64,000 nt of DNA from Ralstonia condita (lineage in GTDB: Bacteria > Pseudomonadota > Gammaproteobacteria > Burkholderiales > Burkholderiaceae): the NCBI RefSeq assembly GCF_958405655.1, contig NZ_CATYWO010000001.1, forward strand, positions 682,001 through 746,000, given 5' to 3'. Below are positions 34,287 to 42,839 of this stretch, in pieces. The notes beneath the pieces are model-generated. The model saw nothing but the letters and a program-made list of their open reading frames with translations. It did no database searches and had not been told where the DNA came from. The position numbers and the translations under genes are program-made. Position 1 is the first letter of the stretch. Every line of letters begins with the position of its first letter.

Positions 34287-35432
34287 TCAGGATCCCGCTG
34301 CGGTGGACGGCTGCGCAGCCTTGGCGCCAATGGCCTGGCCGGCGGGCAACGGACGCAGGTGCGCCAGGAATTGTTCGGAGGCTGCGCGCCACGAGAAGCG
34401 CTCCGCATGCGCACGTGCCGTGGCGCGGTCGATGCGCAACGCTTCCAGGCAGGCTTCCCGCAGGTCTTCTCGCAGCGCGCCGGCCGGCGAGTCCCCCAGC
34501 ACGTCGATCGGACCCGTCACGGGGTACGCCGCCACCGGCAGGCCGCTGGCAAGCGCCTCCAGCAGTACGAGGCCGAACGTGTCGGTGCGGCTCGGAAAGA
34601 CGAATACATCGGCCGACGCATACACCTTGGCCAGCTCAGGCTGCCTGAGCACGCCCAGGTAGTTCGCGTTCGGGTATTTCGCCTTGAGGCCGGCCAGGGC
34701 CGGACCTTCACCCACGACCCACTTCGAGCCGGGCAGGTCGAGTTCCAGGAACGCCTCCACGTTCTTTTCGACGGCCACGCGGCCTACGTACAGGAAGATC
34801 GGGTGCGCGGTGTTGAGCACGTTGCCGCGTTGCGCCGTGAAGACGTCAAGGTCGACGCCGCGCGTCCACAGCACGCCGTTCGTGATGCCATACGCAGCCA
34901 GGTCTTTCAGCACGACGGGCGTGGGTGCCATCACGGCCTGGGCGGGGCTGTGGAACCAGCGCAGGAAGCGATACGTCCAGGCCAGCGGAATCCCGAAGCG
35001 CGCCTGCACGTACTCGGGAAAGCGCGTGTGGTAAGCCGTCGTATAGGGCAGCTTGTGCCGCAGTGCGTAGGCGCGCGCGGCGAGCCCAAGTGGGCCTTCC
35101 GTGGCGATATGCAGCGCTTGCGGCGCAAACGCTTCGATGCGCTCGCGCATACGCTTGGCGGGCAGAATCGACAGGCGAATCTCTGGGTACGTCGGGCACG
35201 GCACCGTTTTGAATTCGAGTGGCGTGATCATGTCGACGAGGTGGCCCATTGCTTCGAGTTCGCGGCGTGTCTGGGTTAGGGTGCGGACGACGCCGTTGAC
35301 CTGCGGTTCCCAGGCATCGGTGACGATCATGACTTTCACGGGCTCTCCTTGGGGCGTGGGTGCGGTGGATGTCGTGGCGGTAACGTCGAGGGGCGCGAGG
35401 TCGATACTGGTTGTGGTCATGTGGGTTTTCAT
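34287..35432 (-). CDS. GT4-family glycosyltransferase
   Basis: 381 residues with a GT-B fold. The N-terminal domain has VMIVTDAWEPQVNGVVRTL and the acceptor-side ATEGPLGLAARAY. The C-terminal donor domain has FLYVGRVAVEKNVEAFL, then FVFPSRTDTFGLVLLEALAS with the E-x7-E motif. It resembles the MgtA/SQD2-like glucosyl- or mannosyltransferases acting on lipids. The start at 35432 overlaps the upstream phosphoesterase stop (TGATG); an ATG at 35420 (MTTTSIDLAP) is the alternative. The acceptor is probably a membrane lipid such as diacylglycerol, inferred from the neighbours. Confidence 0.9.
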   Translation of the reverse strand: MKTHMTTTSIDLAPLDVTATTSTAPTPQGEPVKVMIVTDAWEPQVNGVVRTLTQTRRELEAMGHLVDMITPLEFKTVPCPTYPEIRLSILPAKRMRERIEAFAPQALHIATEGPLGLAARAYALRHKLPYTTAYHTRFPEYVQARFGIPLAWTYRFLRWFHSPAQAVMAPTPVVLKDLAAYGITNGVLWTRGVDLDVFTAQRGNVLNTAHPIFLYVGRVAVEKNVEAFLELDLPGSKWVVGEGPALAGLKAKYPNANYLGVLRQPELAKVYASADVFVFPSRTDTFGLVLLEALASGLPVAAYPVTGPIDVLGDSPAGALREDLREACLEALRIDRATARAHAERFSWRAASEQFLAHLRPLPAGQAIGAKAAQPSTAAGS

Positions 35433-36490
35433 CAGACAGCAGCCGCTGCGGCACGGCGTGCCCTGCGGGTCGTACGCGGTGCATCGAGCAGATGCGTCCA
35501 GTAGACGATCTGCAACTCGCCTTCCATGGTTTCGACGAGGGCAGAGAGGCTCTCCACCCAGTCGCCGTCGTTGCAGTAAAGCTGACCGTCGATCTCGCGG
35601 ATCTCGGCCTTGTGGATATGCCCGCAGACCACGCCGTCGCAGCCGCGGCGGCGTGCCTCGTCGGTCATCACGCGCTCGAACGAGTTGATGAAGTTGACTG
35701 CGTTCTTGACCTGGTGCTTGAGGTATTGCGAGAGCGACCAATACGGAAACCCCAGCCGCACGCGAATGCGATTGAAGTGCCGATTCATCGCCAGGATGAA
35801 GGTGTAGAGCGTGTCGCCCACGTAGGCCAGCCAGCGCGCGTGCTGCATCACGCCGTCGAAGAGGTCTCCGTGCACCACCCACAGGCGCTTGCCTGCAGCC
35901 GTCACGTGCACCGCGTCCTCTGCGACCTCGATATCGCCGAAGTTGAGACCGTGAAACTGGCGCGCCATCTCATCATGGTTGCCAGGAATGAACACCACGC
36001 GCGTGCCTTTACGCGCCCGGCGGAGCACCTTCTGCACCACGTCGTTGTGTGCCTGTGGCCAGTACCAGCCCTTGCGCAGTTGCCACCCATCCACGATGTC
36101 GCCGACGAGGTAAAGCGTGTCGGACTCGTTGTGCTTGAGGAAGTCCAGCAGGTAGGTGGCCTGGCAGCCGGCGGTGCCGAGATGAATGTCCGACAGCCAG
36201 ATGGTGCGATAGCGGTGGATTTTTTCGATCGGCGGATCGGTATCGTTGTCCGCCAGTTGCTCTGCAAGCCGCATCGGGGCGGGCGCAGCCCCGGGCGGCT
36301 CATGGTCGCGCACGTCGCCGCGGCTGGCGGGTACCGCGGAACCCAGCGCGCCGGCGGCGGCGAGTCCAGCGGCCATTTGCATCAGCGGCGGGGGAGCGTT
36401 CCGGTCGGAACCGATGGAGGGAGCGGCGCGAAAGCGTTGCGCGAAGCGGCGGAGGAAACCAGGGCGCGATGGCAGATTGGGCAGGACCAT
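35432..36490 (-). CDS. Metallophosphoesterase, UDP-2,3-diacylglucosamine diphosphatase-like
   Basis: 352 residues. After an Ala/Pro-rich N-terminal stretch (about 1-90) comes a calcineurin-like core with all metal motifs: LSDIHLG, GDIVDGWQ, PGNHDEM, VHGDLFD and GHIHKAE. The core resembles LpxH2-like enzymes rather than canonical LpxH. It heads the operon phosphoesterase-glycosyltransferase-dgkA, so the substrate may be a lipid intermediate. The N-terminal extension is longer than usual for the family. Confidence 0.88.
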   Translation of the reverse strand: MVLPNLPSRPGFLRRFAQRFRAAPSIGSDRNAPPPLMQMAAGLAAAGALGSAVPASRGDVRDHEPPGAAPAPMRLAEQLADNDTDPPIEKIHRYRTIWLSDIHLGTAGCQATYLLDFLKHNESDTLYLVGDIVDGWQLRKGWYWPQAHNDVVQKVLRRARKGTRVVFIPGNHDEMARQFHGLNFGDIEVAEDAVHVTAAGKRLWVVHGDLFDGVMQHARWLAYVGDTLYTFILAMNRHFNRIRVRLGFPYWSLSQYLKHQVKNAVNFINSFERVMTDEARRRGCDGVVCGHIHKAEIREIDGQLYCNDGDWVESLSALVETMEGELQIVYWTHLLDAPRTTRRARRAAAAAV

Positions 36491-36626
36491 GTCGGCAACG
36501 AAGGCTGCGTTACATGGATTTCGCCACCGCTGCGTGAACGCGCCGTGTCAGAAACATGACCGTCACATGACGGGGTGCTCGCAAGGCGCTGCGGCATGCG
36601 CCCAAGACCCGCGCGGGGCGAGCCTT

Positions 36627-37646
36627 TCAAGCGGATGGGGTTGGCCTGATGCGTTCGATGCGTGCGAGTTCGGCCAGCACGGCGTTGCGCACGCGCGCGT
36701 CGCATAGCAGCGACACATGCCCGATGCCCGCGAAGGGAACGTGTCGTGCGCCCTCCAGCCATGACGCTCCGGCTGGCCCGACGATGGAGTCATGCCACGA
36801 GAAGATCGACGTGATGCGTGCACGCACAGCCGGCGTTTCGGATGCGGCCAGCTGACGCAGCCAGGGGCTGGCCCACGCCATCTGCCGCACATTGCGGCCG
36901 CGCCCGCCGCGCGCCATCACCGTGCCGCGATGTGGCGTGCCGAGCGTGATGACGTGCGCCACCGGGCAGCCGTCCCCCGATTGGCGCAGCAAAGCCCGTG
37001 CGGCGAGCCCGCCCATGCTGTGGCAGAGGAGGACCGGAGCGCGGCCATGCGCATGCGTCATGCTTGCAATGGCGCGGGCGATGTCGCGAGCGTAATCATC
37101 GATATCACCTAGCAACGGCATCAGATCGATCGCGTCGGTTGGGTGACCGGCTGCGGCCAGGTGCTTCTGTATCGGCAGCCACACCGCGCGATTGCAGCCA
37201 TAGCCGTGGATCATCAACACCGGTATGCGCTGACCGCCTTCAACCGGCGTATCGAACGCCACCTGTGCCCGGAATGGCTGGAGCACGTTGAACATCCATG
37301 CGACCGACGCGCATTCGCGCAGCCAGCATGCAATGAAGCCTGCGGTGCCGATCCGTTGCGCGCTCGGTACGGGCATGCGATCCCAGGCTGGGTCATCCGG
37401 ATTCGCCGAGCCGAGACTCGCCAACGCGATGAGGAACGCCCAGCCAACCGACGCCACGTAGCCGAAGACCAGCGCCACTGCGGCAACGGCTGCTGCGCCT
37501 GCCCAACTGCATCCGCCCCAGCGATGCGCCGCCCAGGCTACCGCGACCGCCGCGACGCATTGGAGCGCCACGGCTGCACGGCGCGCATTGGCTGCCGTCA
37601 GCGACGCGAATGGGACGGATGGAGCAGCGAGATCGGCGCGGGTCAT
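36627..37646 (-). CDS. Alpha/beta-hydrolase, triacylglycerol-lipase-like, membrane-anchored
   Basis: 339 residues. Two hydrophobic N-terminal segments (about 24-75) suggest an inner-membrane anchor. The hydrolase domain has the oxyanion region LMIHGYGCNRAVW (about 145), nucleophile CHSMGG (Ser about 210), and candidate Asp and His in FSWHDSIVG and GIGHVSLL. It lies 25 nt after the RDD gene and may be the last member of the sigma-factor operon. The substrate is unknown. Confidence 0.88.
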   Translation of the reverse strand: MTRADLAAPSVPFASLTAANARRAAVALQCVAAVAVAWAAHRWGGCSWAGAAAVAAVALVFGYVASVGWAFLIALASLGSANPDDPAWDRMPVPSAQRIGTAGFIACWLRECASVAWMFNVLQPFRAQVAFDTPVEGGQRIPVLMIHGYGCNRAVWLPIQKHLAAAGHPTDAIDLMPLLGDIDDYARDIARAIASMTHAHGRAPVLLCHSMGGLAARALLRQSGDGCPVAHVITLGTPHRGTVMARGGRGRNVRQMAWASPWLRQLAASETPAVRARITSIFSWHDSIVGPAGASWLEGARHVPFAGIGHVSLLCDARVRNAVLAELARIERIRPTPSA

Positions 37647-37671
37647 GGCAGGGCCGTCGCCGAGGATGACG

Positions 37672-38196
37672 TCAGTCGCGCACCAGCCGCGTGCCGGCCA
37701 GGCGATCGTGCATGAACTGGCGTTGCGGGTCGAGCCACGCCAGCGCGCCCCAGGCCAATACGCAGGCCAGAGCGACTCCGGCCCCGGCCCAGCGGGACAC
37801 GCCGCTCAGGTGGATGACGCCAACGGCTACGGCGACCCACATCCACGCCAGCACATAACGGGCAATGGCGCGACCGATCGAAATGCGCGAACCGTCTGCA
37901 TTCACCACGCGCATACGCCACGTCTGCATGGCGAGCGTCTGCCCGCGCTTGCGCCAGAAGCCGACGAAGTACAGACCGAGCGCGAAGAAGCCCCACACTT
38001 GCAGGCCTGCGTCGCCGGTGCGGGCCAATGGTGGGATGACTGCGCGTGCAAGCAGAAAGAGGGCCGTTGCCCCGAACATCACACCAAAGAGCAGCAGACC
38101 TTCATAGAGCATGGCTGCGAACCGGCGCCGCAGTGTTGGCGCTGCGAGCGGGTCAGAGGCCGTAGTGGGGGAGGAGGGGGAGGCGATATTGAGCAT
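37672..38196 (-). CDS. RDD family membrane protein
   Basis: 174 residues with the RDD pattern: RRRFAAMLYEGLLLFGVMFG at the first helix, and LGLYFVGFWRKRGQTLAMQTWRMRV with a later helix around residues 112-130. Three to four membrane segments are visible. The family's function is mostly unknown; some members affect ion homeostasis. It sits between the DUF3106 gene and the lipase, all on the minus strand. Confidence 0.9.
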   Translation of the reverse strand: MLNIASPSSPTTASDPLAAPTLRRRFAAMLYEGLLLFGVMFGATALFLLARAVIPPLARTGDAGLQVWGFFALGLYFVGFWRKRGQTLAMQTWRMRVVNADGSRISIGRAIARYVLAWMWVAVAVGVIHLSGVSRWAGAGVALACVLAWGALAWLDPQRQFMHDRLAGTRLVRD

Positions 38197-38288
38197 CGAT
38201 CCGGGTGCGCGCGTTCAGTGCGCTGTCGATCATGCGCCGGACTTCATGTGCGGCGCTTGTTCGGATTATGCCAAACGGCGCGCCGGGC

Positions 38289-39140
38289 TCAGCTGCCCAG
38301 CATGGTCGATGGTGGCGGGTTGCCGGAGTCGCCGTCGGAATGCCCGGCAGGCGCAACGGACGGGGTGCTGGCGGCGGCGGGGGCGGCAACTGCCGGCGCT
38401 GGTGCCGGCGTTGACGACGCTGTCGGCGCCGATGCAGTTACCGGCAGCGGCGCCGGTGTCGTCGCATTCGGTGCGGACTTGGTCGTGCCGGGCTTGGTGT
38501 GCGCCCCATGATGCACGGCTTTCGCAGCATCCTTGGCGAGCCGCGCGCTACTTGGCAACGCCGTGACAGCCGATAGACGCTTCTGTGCCTTGGCTGCCGC
38601 GGCCAGCTCCTTCTTCTGGTCGTCGGACAAGTGCTGATATCGCTGCCAGGCCTCGCTCTTCTTCTGCACCGGAACGGACTTCGTGGTCTGAAAGTTTTCG
38701 CGGGCGCGGTGACGCTGTTCCGGCGTCAGCTTGATCCAGTCGGCCATGCGCGCCTGCAGGCGCTGCTGCTGGGCCGGTGTGAATCTCGGATAGGCCTGGG
38801 CGATCTGCAGCCACTTCCTGCGGGCAAGTTCGGGCAGCCCGTTCCATTCCGGTGACAGCGGCGCGAGGATGCGTTGCTGTACAACGGTCAACTCCGACCA
38901 GTTTGGGTGGATGGAGGGCTGCGGATTGGTCGCGGGCGGCGTTGGCAGTGCCAGCGGAGTGGTTGTGCTGGCTGCTGCGCCAGAGGCAGCTGCCGGCATC
39001 GACGCTGTCTGGACCTGTCCGATGACGAGCCCGGTGGTGAGCAGTCCCGCGGCACCGATCAGCGCGAGGAGGATTGCGCGGGGGTGTGCTAATCGATCGC
39101 CTCGCGGTGCCTGGCCGTGGGTGCGGTGCAAGTTGCTCAT
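38289..39140 (-). CDS. DUF3106 periplasmic protein with N-terminal anchor
   Basis: 283 residues: a membrane anchor at about 22-42, an Ala/Pro/Thr linker, a helical region at about 78-190 with repeated LTPEQR-like turns (RFTPAQQQRLQARMADW, KLTPEQRHRARENF, HLSDDQKKEL), and an Ala/Pro/Thr-rich tail. The helical part recalls CpxP/Spy/CnrX-type sensors, although this is not a family assignment. It begins 10 nt after DUF3619 in the ECF sigma operon, which suggests a periplasmic input module. Confidence 0.87.
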   Translation of the reverse strand: MSNLHRTHGQAPRGDRLAHPRAILLALIGAAGLLTTGLVIGQVQTASMPAAASGAAASTTTPLALPTPPATNPQPSIHPNWSELTVVQQRILAPLSPEWNGLPELARRKWLQIAQAYPRFTPAQQQRLQARMADWIKLTPEQRHRARENFQTTKSVPVQKKSEAWQRYQHLSDDQKKELAAAAKAQKRLSAVTALPSSARLAKDAAKAVHHGAHTKPGTTKSAPNATTPAPLPVTASAPTASSTPAPAPAVAAPAAASTPSVAPAGHSDGDSGNPPPSTMLGS

Positions 39141-39150
39141 CGATCAGCCT

Positions 39151-39594
39151 TTACTGATCGCGTTTGTCGAGATACTGATGGAAGCCTTGGTCGGCGTAGG
39201 CGGCCAGCGGCAAGTCATCCAGCAACATTGCGGCGTCCACTTCGGCGAGCTCGTTGACCCGTTGCTGCTGCTGCCACTGATAAATGCCGGCCAGCCCAGC
39301 GATCAGCGCGATGGTCGGCCACAGCAGGCCCAGGCGGCGCAGGAATGCGCCGGCACGCTGGAGCGGGGCGTGACCGCGTCCCTCCAGATCGAACGACACT
39401 GAGCCCACACCGGGCACGGCCATGGCAGACGAACGCACCGTCTGCGGCGCCTCTGCTTTCTGGTGCGCGAGCGCTGTCCGGCGCGCCGCGGCGAGGCGGT
39501 CGCGCACATCGGGCGGCAACTGTCCGGCCGACTCGTTCAGAGCGGTGCGGACGGCATGCACGAAGCGGCGTTCTCGAAGTTCTGCCTTGTTCAT
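39151..39594 (-). CDS. DUF3619 single-span membrane protein, possible anti-sigma factor
   Basis: 147 residues. A soluble N-terminal part begins ELRERRFVHAVRTALNESAG, a membrane helix lies at about 87-107 (LRRLGLLWPTIALIAGLAGI), and a short C-terminal periplasmic part follows. Its start codon overlaps the ECF sigma gene stop by 4 nt. That topology and coupling are typical of anti-sigma factors, but no ZAS/HxxxCxxC motif is present. The function is inferred. Confidence 0.87.
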   Translation of the reverse strand: MNKAELRERRFVHAVRTALNESAGQLPPDVRDRLAAARRTALAHQKAEAPQTVRSSAMAVPGVGSVSFDLEGRGHAPLQRAGAFLRRLGLLWPTIALIAGLAGIYQWQQQQRVNELAEVDAAMLLDDLPLAAYADQGFHQYLDKRDQ

Positions 39595-40157
39595 AGTCGG
39601 ATCCCTCGCGCCCGCAGCGCTTGGGCCAGGGCGTGCGTTGCCCTCGAGCAGTGCGTCTTCACGCTCCCCTCGGAACAGCCCATCGCCTGGGCGGTCTCGG
39701 CAACATCCATGTCTTCCCAGTAACGCATCAGGAAGGCCTCCCGTTGACGCGCCGGAAGCTTCTCGATCTCACGTTCCAGAATGTCCAGCATCTGCGCGCG
39801 CTCGAACTTGTCGGCGCTGCTCTCCGCTGCTGTGGAGCCGGCTTCGCTTTCGATCAACTCAAGCGGATCCGTATCGTCGCCCTCGGCGTCCGAGCGGAAG
39901 CTGGAGAACAAGCTGACCCAGGTATTGCGTACCTTGGCGCGGCGAAACCAGTCGTGAATGGTGTTCTGCAAGATGCGCTGGAAGAGCAGCGGCAGCTCTG
40001 CGCCGGGCTTGTCCCCGTATTTTTCGGCTAGCTTGATCATCGCGTCCTGCACGATGTCGAGCGCGGCGTCATCATCGCGGACCGCGAATACTGCCTGCTT
40101 GAAGGCGCGTTTTTCGACGCTTAAAAGGAAGGCCGACAGTTCCTGTTCAGAGGCCAT
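39591..40157 (-). CDS. ECF-type RNA polymerase sigma factor
   Basis: 188 residues with sigma region 2 (about 20-85: VRDDDAALDIVQDAMIKLAE, then LLFQRILQNTIHDWFRR) and region 4 (about 130-180: LPARQREAFLMRYWEDM, ETAQAMGCSEGSVKTHCSRA). The acidic linker between them (DAEGDDTDPLELIESEAG) is rather long. It is first in a minus-strand run sigma-DUF3619-DUF3106-RDD-lipase and overlaps DUF3619 by 4 nt. A palindrome (40201-40217) lies 43 nt upstream. Confidence 0.94.
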   Translation of the reverse strand: MASEQELSAFLLSVEKRAFKQAVFAVRDDDAALDIVQDAMIKLAEKYGDKPGAELPLLFQRILQNTIHDWFRRAKVRNTWVSLFSSFRSDAEGDDTDPLELIESEAGSTAAESSADKFERAQMLDILEREIEKLPARQREAFLMRYWEDMDVAETAQAMGCSEGSVKTHCSRATHALAQALRARGIRL

Positions 40158-40514
40158 ACAACGGCGGGTGCGAATCCTGTGGGGCGTTTTGGCGACATTT
40201 CACATTGTCATAATGTGATGGTAGCGCCGCGCGGCTGACGGTCTAGGCCGCCAAAAATGTTGCGATGCTAGCAAAAATGCCGTTCCGCGGACAGCCCGGC
40301 TGTCCGGCGGACAGTCTGGTGTGGCGAATCGCGCGGCGGCTGGACCGCCTTGCGGCATTGCAGTATCATTCGCGGTTCACAACATCTGTGGTTTGTCTCA
40401 TCTGGCCGCCCATCAGGCGGACCATCCATGCAGACGCGCACCGCTCAAACCCGCGCCACAAGCCCGGTAGAGAGCATCCAAACAATTTTTTGCCGAAAAT
40501 TGCAAAGGACTGAC
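40158..40514. promoter_or_regulatory. Intergenic control region between the sigma operon and ilvB
   Basis: 357 bases. A palindrome CACATT-gtcat-AATGTG at 40201-40217 is nearest the sigma gene. Hairpins are GGACAG/CTGTCC (40289-40305) and CCGCC/GGCGG (about 40408-40422). A possible ilv promoter is TGGACC (40341-40346), 17 bp, TATCAT (40364-40369). I found no Leu/Ile/Val-rich leader peptide of the kind seen before leuA. An in-frame ATG at 40428 could extend IlvB. Confidence 0.4.
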
Positions 40515-42272
40515 ATGAATATGCCAAGCGCGGAATTTTCCCACGCCAATAGCGGTTCAACTGCCGACATGATGGGGTCAGAGATCCTCGTCAATGCGCT
40601 CGCGGCAGAGGGTGTCGAGTTCGTCTGGGGCTACCCCGGCGGCGCGGTGCTCTATATCTACGACGCGTTCTACAAGCAAAACAAGATCGAACACATCCTG
40701 GTGCGCCATGAACAGGCGGCGGTCCATGCGGCCGACGGCTATGCGCGCGCCACGGGCAAGGTTGGCGTCGCGCTGGTCACGTCCGGCCCGGGTGTGACAA
40801 ATGCCGTGACCGGCATCGCCACCGCGTACCTCGACTCGATCCCGATGGTGGTCATCACCGGCAACGTGCCGACGCACGCCATCGGCCAGGACGCTTTCCA
40901 GGAGTGCGACACGGTCGGCATCACGCGCCCGATCGTCAAGCACAACTTCCTGGTCAAGGACGTTCGCAACCTCGCGTCGACCATCAAGAAGGCGTTCTAC
41001 ATTGCCTCGACCGGTCGTCCGGGCCCGGTGGTGGTGGACATCCCCAAGGATGTCTCGCGCGAGATGTGCAAGTACGAGTATCCGAAGACCATCGAGATGC
41101 GCTCGTACAACCCGGTCAACAAGGGGCACTCCGGCCAGATCCGCAAGGCGGTGAGCCTGCTGCTGCAGGCTGAGCGTCCGTACATCTATTCGGGTGGCGG
41201 TGTGGTGCTGGCGGAGGCCAGCGAAGAGTTGCGCCAACTGGCTGCGCTGACGGGCTACCCGGTCACGAACACGCTGATGGGTCTGGGCGCCTTCCCTGGT
41301 ACCAGCAAGCAGTTCGTTGGCATGCTCGGCATGCACGGCACGTACGAAGCCAACATGGCGATGCAGAACTGTGACGTGCTGATCGCCATCGGCGCACGGT
41401 TCGATGATCGCGTGATCGGCAGCCCCGCGCACTTCTCCACGCAGCCGCGCAAGATCATCCACATCGACATCGATCCGTCCTCCATCTCCAAGCGGGTGAA
41501 GGTCGACATCCCCATCGTCGGCAACGTCAAGGACGTGCTGCAGGAGATGATCGCCCAGATCCAGACGGGTGAAATCAAGCCCAACAAGACGGCGCTGGCG
41601 AAGTGGTGGGAGCAGATCGAACAGTGGCGCAGCGTCGATTGCCTGAAGTACGACCGTACCTCCGAGATCATCAAGCCGCAGTACGTGGTCGAGAAGATCT
41701 GGGAACTGACCAATGGCGATGCCTTCGTCTGCTCTGACGTCGGTCAGCACCAGATGTGGGCCGCGCAGTTCTACAAGTTCAACGAGCCGCGCCGCTGGAT
41801 CAACTCCGGCGGCCTGGGCACGATGGGCGTGGGCCTGCCGTACGCGATGGGCATCAAGAAGGCATTCCCGGACAAGGAAGTTGTCACCATCACCGGTGAA
41901 GGCTCGATCCAGATGTGCATCCAGGAACTGTCGACCTGCCTGCAGTACGACACCCCGGTGAAGATCTGCTCGCTCAACAACGGCTACCTGGGCATGGTGC
42001 GCCAGTGGCAGGAAATCGAGTACGACAACCGTTACTCGCACTCCTACATGCAGGCATTGCCCGACTTCGTAAAGCTGGCCGAATCGTATGGCCACGTTGG
42101 CATGCGCATCGAGAAGACGTCCGACGTCGAGCCCGCGCTGCGCGAAGCCTTCCGACTCAAGGATCGCACCGTGTTCCTCGACTTCCAGACCGACCCGACC
42201 GAAAACGTCTGGCCGATGGTCCAGGCAGGCAAGGGCATTTCTGAAATGCTGCTCGGCGCGGAGGATCTGTAA
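40515..42272 (+). CDS. ilvB: Acetolactate synthase, large catalytic subunit
   Basis: ThDP- and FAD-dependent condensation of pyruvate (or pyruvate plus 2-ketobutyrate), the first common step to Val, Leu and Ile. 585 residues. Visible are the catalytic-Glu region LVRHEQAAVHAADGYARA, FAD-domain segments such as IGARFDDRVIGSP, and the ThDP motif GEGSIQMCIQELST...NNGYLGMVRQWQ (quoted: NNGYLGMVRQWQ). GGAC precedes the start at 40515 (MNMPSAEF); the in-frame ATG at 40428 is less likely. The stop overlaps ilvH (TAATG). Called ilvI in many annotations. Confidence 0.97.
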   Translation: MNMPSAEFSHANSGSTADMMGSEILVNALAAEGVEFVWGYPGGAVLYIYDAFYKQNKIEHILVRHEQAAVHAADGYARATGKVGVALVTSGPGVTNAVTGIATAYLDSIPMVVITGNVPTHAIGQDAFQECDTVGITRPIVKHNFLVKDVRNLASTIKKAFYIASTGRPGPVVVDIPKDVSREMCKYEYPKTIEMRSYNPVNKGHSGQIRKAVSLLLQAERPYIYSGGGVVLAEASEELRQLAALTGYPVTNTLMGLGAFPGTSKQFVGMLGMHGTYEANMAMQNCDVLIAIGARFDDRVIGSPAHFSTQPRKIIHIDIDPSSISKRVKVDIPIVGNVKDVLQEMIAQIQTGEIKPNKTALAKWWEQIEQWRSVDCLKYDRTSEIIKPQYVVEKIWELTNGDAFVCSDVGQHQMWAAQFYKFNEPRRWINSGGLGTMGVGLPYAMGIKKAFPDKEVVTITGEGSIQMCIQELSTCLQYDTPVKICSLNNGYLGMVRQWQEIEYDNRYSHSYMQALPDFVKLAESYGHVGMRIEKTSDVEPALREAFRLKDRTVFLDFQTDPTENVWPMVQAGKGISEMLLGAEDL

Positions 42273-42763
42273 TGCGTCACATCATTTCCGTCCTGCTGGA
42301 AAACGAACCCGGCGCGCTGTCGCGCGTGGTGGGTCTGTTCTCGGCGCGTGGCTACAACATCGAGACGCTGACGGTCGCTCCGACCGAAGATGCCTCGCTG
42401 TCGCGCATGACGATCGTCACGACCGGTTCGGACGACATCATCGAGCAGATCACCAAGCACCTGAACCGCCTGGTGGAAGTCGTCAAGGTCGTCGACCTGA
42501 CCGAAGGTGCGCACATCGAGCGCGAGCTGATGCTCGTGAAGGTGCGCGCGGTCGGTAAGGAGCGCGAGGAGATGAAGCGTACCGCGGACATCTTCCGCGG
42601 CCGCATCATCGACGTGACCGAGAAGACCTACACGATCGAGCTGACCGGCAACGGCAGCAAGCTCGACGCGTTTCTCGATGCCATCGATCGCACTGCCATT
42701 CTTGAGACCGTCCGTACGGGCGGCTCGGGCATCGGCCGCGGCGAGCGCATTCTGAAGGTTTGA
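42272..42763 (+). CDS. ilvH: Acetolactate synthase, small regulatory subunit
   Basis: 163 residues with an N-terminal ACT domain (MRHIISVLLENEPGALSRVVGLF) and the usual C-terminal ILVI-regulatory half (DIFRGRIIDVTEKTYTIEL). It activates the large subunit and gives feedback inhibition by valine. Its ATG overlaps the ilvB stop by one base, so the subunits are translationally coupled. Confidence 0.98.
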   Translation: MRHIISVLLENEPGALSRVVGLFSARGYNIETLTVAPTEDASLSRMTIVTTGSDDIIEQITKHLNRLVEVVKVVDLTEGAHIERELMLVKVRAVGKEREEMKRTADIFRGRIIDVTEKTYTIELTGNGSKLDAFLDAIDRTAILETVRTGGSGIGRGERILKV

Positions 42764-42839
42764 GCCGGCGCGTGCACCCAGCGTGTAACTGCGGCCGGCC
42801 CCCATCGATATTGAAGTATTTGAAAATTAGGACATCAAC

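Noticed and set aside
40265..40513. An 82-codon frame before ilvB considered as a leader peptide
   Set aside because: It is not enriched in Leu, Ile or Val, and no terminator with a T tract follows, unlike the leuA leader.
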